Positions 58,473-64,000 of a stretch of 64,000 nt of DNA are shown one piece after another. Origin of the DNA: Rotaria sp. Silwood1 (Eukaryota > Rotifera > Eurotatoria > Philodinida > Philodinidae). The stretch spans positions 1 through 64,000 of the forward strand of contig CAJNOP010000109.1 in assembly GCA_905250075.1 (NCBI GenBank), given 5' to 3'. How positions within the stretch are numbered: the first letter of the stretch is position 1; each line of letters begins with the position of its first letter. The notes below the pieces were generated by a model. That model saw nothing but the letters and a program-made list of their open reading frames with translations, had not been told where the DNA came from and made no database searches. The position numbers and the translations under genes were made by a program.

Positions 58473-61156
58473 TGACATTGGATAGTTGTATTGTTAAGTT
58501 CAATTTATTTTTCATAACAAATATCTTTTTTTTTTACTTTAATACCTAGATATTTACATAGGTACACTGATAAATACCAATAAGGAATCGTTATATTCAG
58601 AAAACTTCAAGATTATTTTTGCCAGCTAACGATAAGAAGAAAGAGCAGATAAAAGTTCAAATTGTAAAATTTTTCACTGGAATAGAGAAAAATCTTAAAC
58701 TACCTTCTTAATTTGATCAAATAGATCAGTGCTTTTGTTGCTGATACAGCATGATTTATAGCCTTATATTTATGAGAAAAATGTACATGAATCATATTTT
58801 CAATTGTTCTTAGTGTTTTCTTACTCATGATAATTATTTAAAAAAATGCTTGTCATTATAGCTCATGACGCGGAGGTCGATTGTCACACTCATATAAGAA
58901 TGCACTTTTAAGAAAGAATGAAAATGAGACAAGACATATAGGGTATGAAAATCAAAATAATCGATACATTTGATGCGAAAAGAAACTTCTTTTGAACAGA
59001 TTCATTTTGTTATGTCATTGAACAAGAAAATGAAATCTATGTTTAATTTGTTTATGTACCTGGAAAAAAACTAAACGACTCGTTTCATATTTTAGATTAT
59101 GTTTATGGAGCAGATGCATATTTTATTATTTAGTATAGTCTTAAGGTTTAAATCTCGAAGGAAGAGTATTTCTCGAGAAAATTGCAACGGTGCCTCATTT
59201 GTTCTTGCATAGTTGGTTTTCAAAATCATTGTCATTTATCTCGTATAATTATGTTTGAGTACAATTTTCATTCTTTTATATTGATTACCTGTTAATTACA
59301 CTGTTTTACAAATGAAAATATATTCGATATTTAATCACTACCACAAGATAGAGATAGAGCCATAAAAAAAAAGTTGAAGGAAGATTACAATAGATATTTA
59401 TTCCAATTATATTAGTGTACTAGAAATATCTTTGTAGTTTCCTAAACGAATTTATGCTTATCAAAGTTGAAATTTTCTGAGTATCGTGACTAACAAAACA
59501 TGTATCTGTACTATAAATTTCAGGTCAAATGAAAAACAACCATAATGTACATAATCGAAATTAGAAACTTGGTTATCCTACAATCAAATTCAAATTATAA
59601 TAAGTATTAATCGATTAGATGAATTGTAGTCGATTAAAAAAAAACAATTTTAATCGATTATACATGGTGAAAATTCTCATAAAGCTAATTTCAGATCCAT
59701 TTTTGATATTGTTTTACTGATTGATGAATAGTAAGAGGAAATAAAACAAAATATGAACTTTTTCTGAATAAAAAAGACGGAACAAATCTATGCTACCTTG
59801 TTGCAAATTAATTTTAATTATACACATCGAAGATTAGCGCTTTTTTTTTCAAGATTCGAATGCAATATGCCAAGTTTTTTATGAACTTTTGGATTGTTCA
59901 TGTTGAGAAACTATAAAATTGTCATTCAGCTGAAAGTCTGGCAAAGAAAGTAAACCATGAAACTGCTATAAAAAGTATTTCGAATTGAGATATTTTAATT
60001 ACATCAGAAACCGTTTAATCTTCTAAAACATAGTTTGATTCTGCGATTTAAAGAAAATAAAAGTAGCATTAATTATTCAGTTTTGAATGCGGTTATACCT
60101 AACCTACATCATTCTGAGGACTTCCTCTCTATAATATATTATTTTAAATGAACAATAGTATGGAAACAGACAGTCAAAACTTCTTTGACTTGGAGGGTAT
60201 ATCGAAAACTGATATGTCCGTTTGATTTGTTATCTAAATACAAACTATTCCCTCGTAGAAGCCTATTAGCTTGGATTTAACAGCTACTTGTTGATCGGAC
60301 TCGAGTTCGAGTCTAGAATGGAGCTGGTATAGGTAACATAATTCGTTTCTGTACACACCTTACTGATATTCATCAACTCTTTTATAAAGGATTGGCATGA
60401 TTAAAATTGATATTTGATGCCAATTAGAATATCAATGAACATACTAAGAAAAATCGGTGAAGAAATTATTTTTCCAATCGATTTAGAAATTCTAATCAAA
60501 TTTTATTGAATAATTCAAGTAAAAGTAGAGAATTCATACACACATGAGATTTATACATCGTTTATTATTTTTTTACTGAGTTTCCAAACAAAAATAGTAT
60601 TTTAGCCTGTTTCACTATGGCAAAATCACTATATATGGAAAACGAATCCTAGTGGTTGTATAGATGTGGTGCTTATAATGATCATCGATCTATTTATAGA
60701 AAGACAAAACTTTGAAAATATCCTATGAATTAACCAAAAGGAAACAACGTTCTTCCGTGCTCTACATAGTATAAGAAGTGCGAGAGTACTGTGAGATCAC
60801 ATGGACTACAAAATTTCGAGGGGCTATTGCAGTACCATTTTATAACTAAGAAAAATTTAAACCTAAATCCAAGAAGATAATAACGTAGTATCGTACTTAA
60901 CATGCTTCCATTGTTTTCTCACTGTATTTTTGTACTCCATGGAATATGGAATATGCCGTTTTCCCTTGGAATCAGCCTCTGTAATCAAAATGTAGAGGAT
61001 ATATACAATTTCTACTTGTTCAAGAGACTACTAGATATTCTATAGAAAGTAACAACATGAGTGAAAAGAAATTCTAATTAGTCAATTGTCATGCTTTTTT
61101 TAGATGAACACACTATCTTTTCATACTGTTGGTTAAATTATTCGAACAGTTAAAAT
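58473..61156. other. Intergenic stretch between the two glycan genes
   Basis: AT-rich, no gene seen. A compact ATCGATTA/TAATCGAT patch lies at ~59608-59660 and a small palindrome GACTCGAGTTCGAGTC at ~60299. Confidence 0.5.
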
Positions 61157-64000
61157 ATGTCTCTTAATCAAATAGGTCGCTTTGGTTTGTGGATTGCGAT
61201 ACTTCTTCTTATTTTTTATGTTATATTATCAGATATCCTTATAAAAGACAACAAATACTATATCTCGGCACGAATACATCTATTTGACTATTATGGAACT
61301 AAACAAAGACTTGATAATTCAATCATATCTTCTATAAACAATACAAATCTACCAAAAATACTTATTGTATTAGGTACACGTCCTGAAGGAATCAAATGTG
61401 CTCCTTTGATTGCTGAATTAAAATCAGATTATTATCGTTCAAAATTTAAAGTTATTGTACTTAGTACTGGTCAACATCGACATATATTACAGCAAGCTTT
61501 GATTGCATTTCAACAAAAAGTTGATATCAATTTGGATTTGATGATGTACAATCAAAAATTATCTGAATTATTCAGTCGAGTATTTTCTGGAGTTACTAAA
61601 CAAATCAATACTATTCGACCTAATCTATTGATAGTGCAAGGTGATACAACAACAGCACTTGCTTCTTCTTTAGCTGCTGCATATCATCATATTCCGGTCG
61701 CACATGTTGAAGCAGGTCTTCGTTCATTTAATCTATCAAATCCTTATCCAGAAGAGCTCAATCGTAAGATAATCGATTCTTTTGCAAAACTTATGTTTGC
61801 TCCGACGACATTTGCCAAAGAAGTACTACTTCGAGAAGGTGCCTGTGAGACAGATGTCTTTGTTACTGGCAATACTGGTGTTGATGCATTCTATGAATAT
61901 CGCAAGCAAACAAATACAACGAAAAATGTTTCAATATTGAGAACTATTGATAATTTTAAGAAAAATTTTACGAATGGAATCAATTCTACTGTGATTCTTG
62001 TAACTATGCATCGACGAGAGAATTTCGAATATTTGTTTGATATGTGTCGTGCTGTAGCAACTATAGCGAAAGAACATGAAAAGAATGTACTGATTATTTT
62101 ACCAATTCATCCCAACCCAAATGTAAGAGATGTTATATTAAAAACTTTAGACAGGTTACAAAATGTAAAAATTGTTGATTCAATATCTTATGATATATTT
62201 GGACATGTTTTATTACAGGCGGATATTGTTATGACTGATTCAGGTGGAATTCAAGAAGAAGCAGCTAGCATTGGAAAAACTGTTATATTGATGCGAATGA
62301 CTACTGAAAGACCTGAAGGAATCTATCTTGGTGCAATTAAACAAATAGGTATCGTTTATGATGAAATTGTACAAGCAGTTAATCTAGAATTGAAGAATTT
62401 CAAATCGAAAAATCGAATATTACCAACAAATATTTTTGGTGATGGAACAGCATCGAAAAAAATTGCTGCTATCATAGATAATTACTTTAACGAGAAGCAT
62501 AGGCCAAATTTGAAATGTACGACAAAATTTCGTCAAGATTCTATTGCTCAAATTGTTTATTCTTATTCAAATCTATCTTATAGAAATATATCATCACATA
62601 CCGTTAGAAGAAACATCATGTATAATCTTACAAAAGTACGACCTGCTCTTACTCTCAATGACTTGCTCAAAATCCCTAGTCAATACAATATATCAAAGAA
62701 AAATGAAGAAATATTTGCAGTAACTGCTATCATTGGCATGTATAAACGTGAAGGATTAATTCGAAGATGGATCGAAGCACTTCTTTTACAAACACATGTA
62801 CCAAAAGAGATATGGATTATTTATTTTGCTTCACCTATTGCACATAAACTCGAGCTCGAAATTGAAGAAATACGATCATTGTTTAGTAATGGATCAAATT
62901 ATTGTAATGAATGGTGTACAAAGAGAATGTGCAATATAAACATTACTACTGATAATAAGACTATATTTAATTGTTTTGAGAAATGTGTGACCTTGTGTAG
63001 GAAATTACCGTCAATTCTATTCGTAGGCATGGGAGAAATGCAATTGAAATATTTCGGAAGATTTCAACTTGCTCTTCAGTGTCAAACAAAATACGTAGTT
63101 ATTTTCGACGATGATTGTATACCGCAAGCACGCTATTTTGAAACTGCTTTATATACAATTAATACAGAACCATATCGAGGTATTTTAGGAACTAAAGGTA
63201 CTCCTGCATCCGCTAATTTTTTCTATGGTCCTGTATCCAGGAGTAATACAATAATTGAAGCAGATGTAGTTGGTGGAAGTTGGTTTATGGAGAGTGAATG
63301 GGTGAAACTTATGTTTCGCGATAAGATGCATTCATGGAATACTGGTGAAGACTTTCATTTATGTGCAAACGCACGTAAATACGCTAATGTAAGAAGTTTT
63401 GTTATGCCAGTCGATAAAAATGATATTTCTACTCATTCTTTCTCAAAAGATTACCTAACCATTAGTGATAAAGGTGATACTACTGGACGAGTGATTGGAA
63501 CTGCATCAAGTAGAACATATATCAAAGATCAATTATGGTTACGAGGTGATCGCTTAATGAATAACTACCAAAAATCGAAACCATCATTACTATTATATGC
63601 TGAAACACATGATGATGCAATGCTTTTATTATCATCTACACGACAACAAATGACTGATATTGGCGGTACGATTCATTTTGTCACTGCAAATATCATGAAA
63701 ACTGATTTGAAAAATATTGAAATAAAAAAAATGGTTGAATCATTTCACGATTTCATGATTGGTCGTGATTATGATACAGACCCAACACCAATCACTGCTG
63801 CTGCCGAAGTACTTTATGCATTTGACATGGTTATGCAAGGTACACAAAGTACAGCAGTGATTATTTTAGGTTCTTCATCAACAGTAACCATGTTTGCATT
63901 GGTGTCGGCAGCATTCTTAAGAAATATTCCAATTGTCAACATTTATATAGAAAATAGTGTTATCGATCAAAGAACAGCAGAAGCTATCTTGACAATGTCT
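61157..64000 (+). CDS. Membrane-anchored UDP-GlcNAc 2-epimerase / glycosyltransferase fusion, 3'-truncated by window edge
   Basis: One open frame of 948 codons runs from ATG 61157 to the window end without an intron or stop. Residues ~10-28 (GLWIAILLLIFYVILSDIL) are a signal anchor. Residues ~66-445 are a non-hydrolysing, bacterial WecB-type UDP-GlcNAc 2-epimerase, which interconverts UDP-GlcNAc and UDP-ManNAc. All signature sites are present: GTRPEGIK (73-80), QGDTTTALA (161-169), HVEAGLRS (183-190), PYPEELNRK (196-204), TMHRRENF (283-290) and TDSGGIQEEA (360-369). Residues ~515-800 are a GT-A glycosyltransferase with FAVTAIIGMYKREGLIRRW, VVIFDDDCIP (DDD 651-653) and WNTGEDFHL. From ~808 a further Rossmann-like domain (LLLYAETHDDA, VIILGSSSTVTMFALVSAAF, IPIVNIYIE) looks like a degenerate second epimerase-type half without the catalytic motifs seen so far. 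The first domain suggests horizontal transfer from bacteria. This three-part architecture is unlike animal GNE, which is hydrolysing and fused to a kinase. Confidence 0.85.
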   Translation, partial: MSLNQIGRFGLWIAILLLIFYVILSDILIKDNKYYISARIHLFDYYGTKQRLDNSIISSINNTNLPKILIVLGTRPEGIKCAPLIAELKSDYYRSKFKVIVLSTGQHRHILQQALIAFQQKVDINLDLMMYNQKLSELFSRVFSGVTKQINTIRPNLLIVQGDTTTALASSLAAAYHHIPVAHVEAGLRSFNLSNPYPEELNRKIIDSFAKLMFAPTTFAKEVLLREGACETDVFVTGNTGVDAFYEYRKQTNTTKNVSILRTIDNFKKNFTNGINSTVILVTMHRRENFEYLFDMCRAVATIAKEHEKNVLIILPIHPNPNVRDVILKTLDRLQNVKIVDSISYDIFGHVLLQADIVMTDSGGIQEEAASIGKTVILMRMTTERPEGIYLGAIKQIGIVYDEIVQAVNLELKNFKSKNRILPTNIFGDGTASKKIAAIIDNYFNEKHRPNLKCTTKFRQDSIAQIVYSYSNLSYRNISSHTVRRNIMYNLTKVRPALTLNDLLKIPSQYNISKKNEEIFAVTAIIGMYKREGLIRRWIEALLLQTHVPKEIWIIYFASPIAHKLELEIEEIRSLFSNGSNYCNEWCTKRMCNINITTDNKTIFNCFEKCVTLCRKLPSILFVGMGEMQLKYFGRFQLALQCQTKYVVIFDDDCIPQARYFETALYTINTEPYRGILGTKGTPASANFFYGPVSRSNTIIEADVVGGSWFMESEWVKLMFRDKMHSWNTGEDFHLCANARKYANVRSFVMPVDKNDISTHSFSKDYLTISDKGDTTGRVIGTASSRTYIKDQLWLRGDRLMNNYQKSKPSLLLYAETHDDAMLLLSSTRQQMTDIGGTIHFVTANIMKTDLKNIEIKKMVESFHDFMIGRDYDTDPTPITAAAEVLYAFDMVMQGTQSTAVIILGSSSTVTMFALVSAAFLRNIPIVNIYIENSVIDQRTAEAILTMS

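Noticed and set aside
60290-60315. GACTCGAGTTCGAGTC palindrome resembling a tRNA T-arm
   Set aside because: The loop would be 8 nt and no acceptor, anticodon or D-arm is found upstream.
1-64000. CRISPR arrays, bacterial operons, spliced-leader RNA gene or rRNA
   Set aside because: None seen. Repeats lack regular spacing of unique spacers, genes have spliceosomal introns, and I did not notice a copy of the known bdelloid spliced leader, although a full search by eye is not exhaustive.

Overview
The window looks like an AT-rich metazoan nuclear contig, most probably from a bdelloid rotifer (Adineta/Rotaria type). This is inferred from four things. There are many very short spliceosomal introns (about 43-81 nt). 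There are several members of families expanded in bdelloids: F-box/LRR proteins, orphan 7-TM receptors, RING-TRAF, B-box/coiled-coil, TIR-domain and secreted beta-rich proteins. A bacterial-type sugar-nucleotide epimerase sits in a eukaryotic locus. TGTGGG/CCCACA tracts are scattered through the window, and TGTGGG is the telomere repeat known from Adineta vaga. No bacterial operons are present. Two assembly gaps (100 N at 19714, 10 N at 35251) interrupt the sequence.

Layout. 1-417: 3' end of a 7-TM receptor. 4.2-4.8 kb: broken secreted-protein relic. 5.7-7.6 kb: three-exon F-box/LRR gene, followed by its decayed paralogue (8.7-10.5 kb). 11.2-11.9 kb: GNAT acetyltransferase. 14.9-16.2 kb: five-exon secreted protein with two chitin-binding type-2 domains and one GC-AG intron. 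17.2-22.0 kb: three pseudogenes in a row (RING-TRAF, helical-repeat-like, LDLa-like). 22.2 kb: a tRNA-like fold. 22.4-24.2 kb: two-exon 7-TM receptor. 27.3-28.3 kb: a tandem repeat and a foldback repeat. 28.5-32.1 kb: a complete DNA transposon with 305-bp inverted repeats, an apparent 4-bp target duplication and an intact six-exon transposase. 34.9-35.3 kb: Gly/Asp/His-rich protein with an MGC lipid-anchor start, cut by a gap. 36.3-37.1 kb: broken secreted protein. 39.3-40.2 kb: TIR-domain protein. 42.7-43.3 kb: C2-domain protein. 49.7-50.3 kb: B-box/coiled-coil protein. 52.3-53.9 kb: F-box pseudogene interrupted by a 591-bp palindromic TA-flanked MITE. 56.9-58.5 kb: membrane-anchored glycosyltransferase with a discoidin-like tail. 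61.2 kb to the window end: membrane-anchored UDP-GlcNAc 2-epimerase fused to a glycosyltransferase and a further epimerase-like domain, running off the window.

Common threads. About seven broken genes alternate with intact relatives, typical of a gene-poor, repeat-rich, possibly subterminal region. The two right-most genes are both predicted type II membrane enzymes of glycan synthesis and may form a small glycan locus. The most unusual structural signal is a recurrent mini-palindrome: a short TGTGGG tract, a 20-50 nt spacer, then CCCACA. It resembles many tiny head-to-head telomere fusions. Most of the rest (about two thirds of the bases) is AT-rich DNA in which I see no gene.
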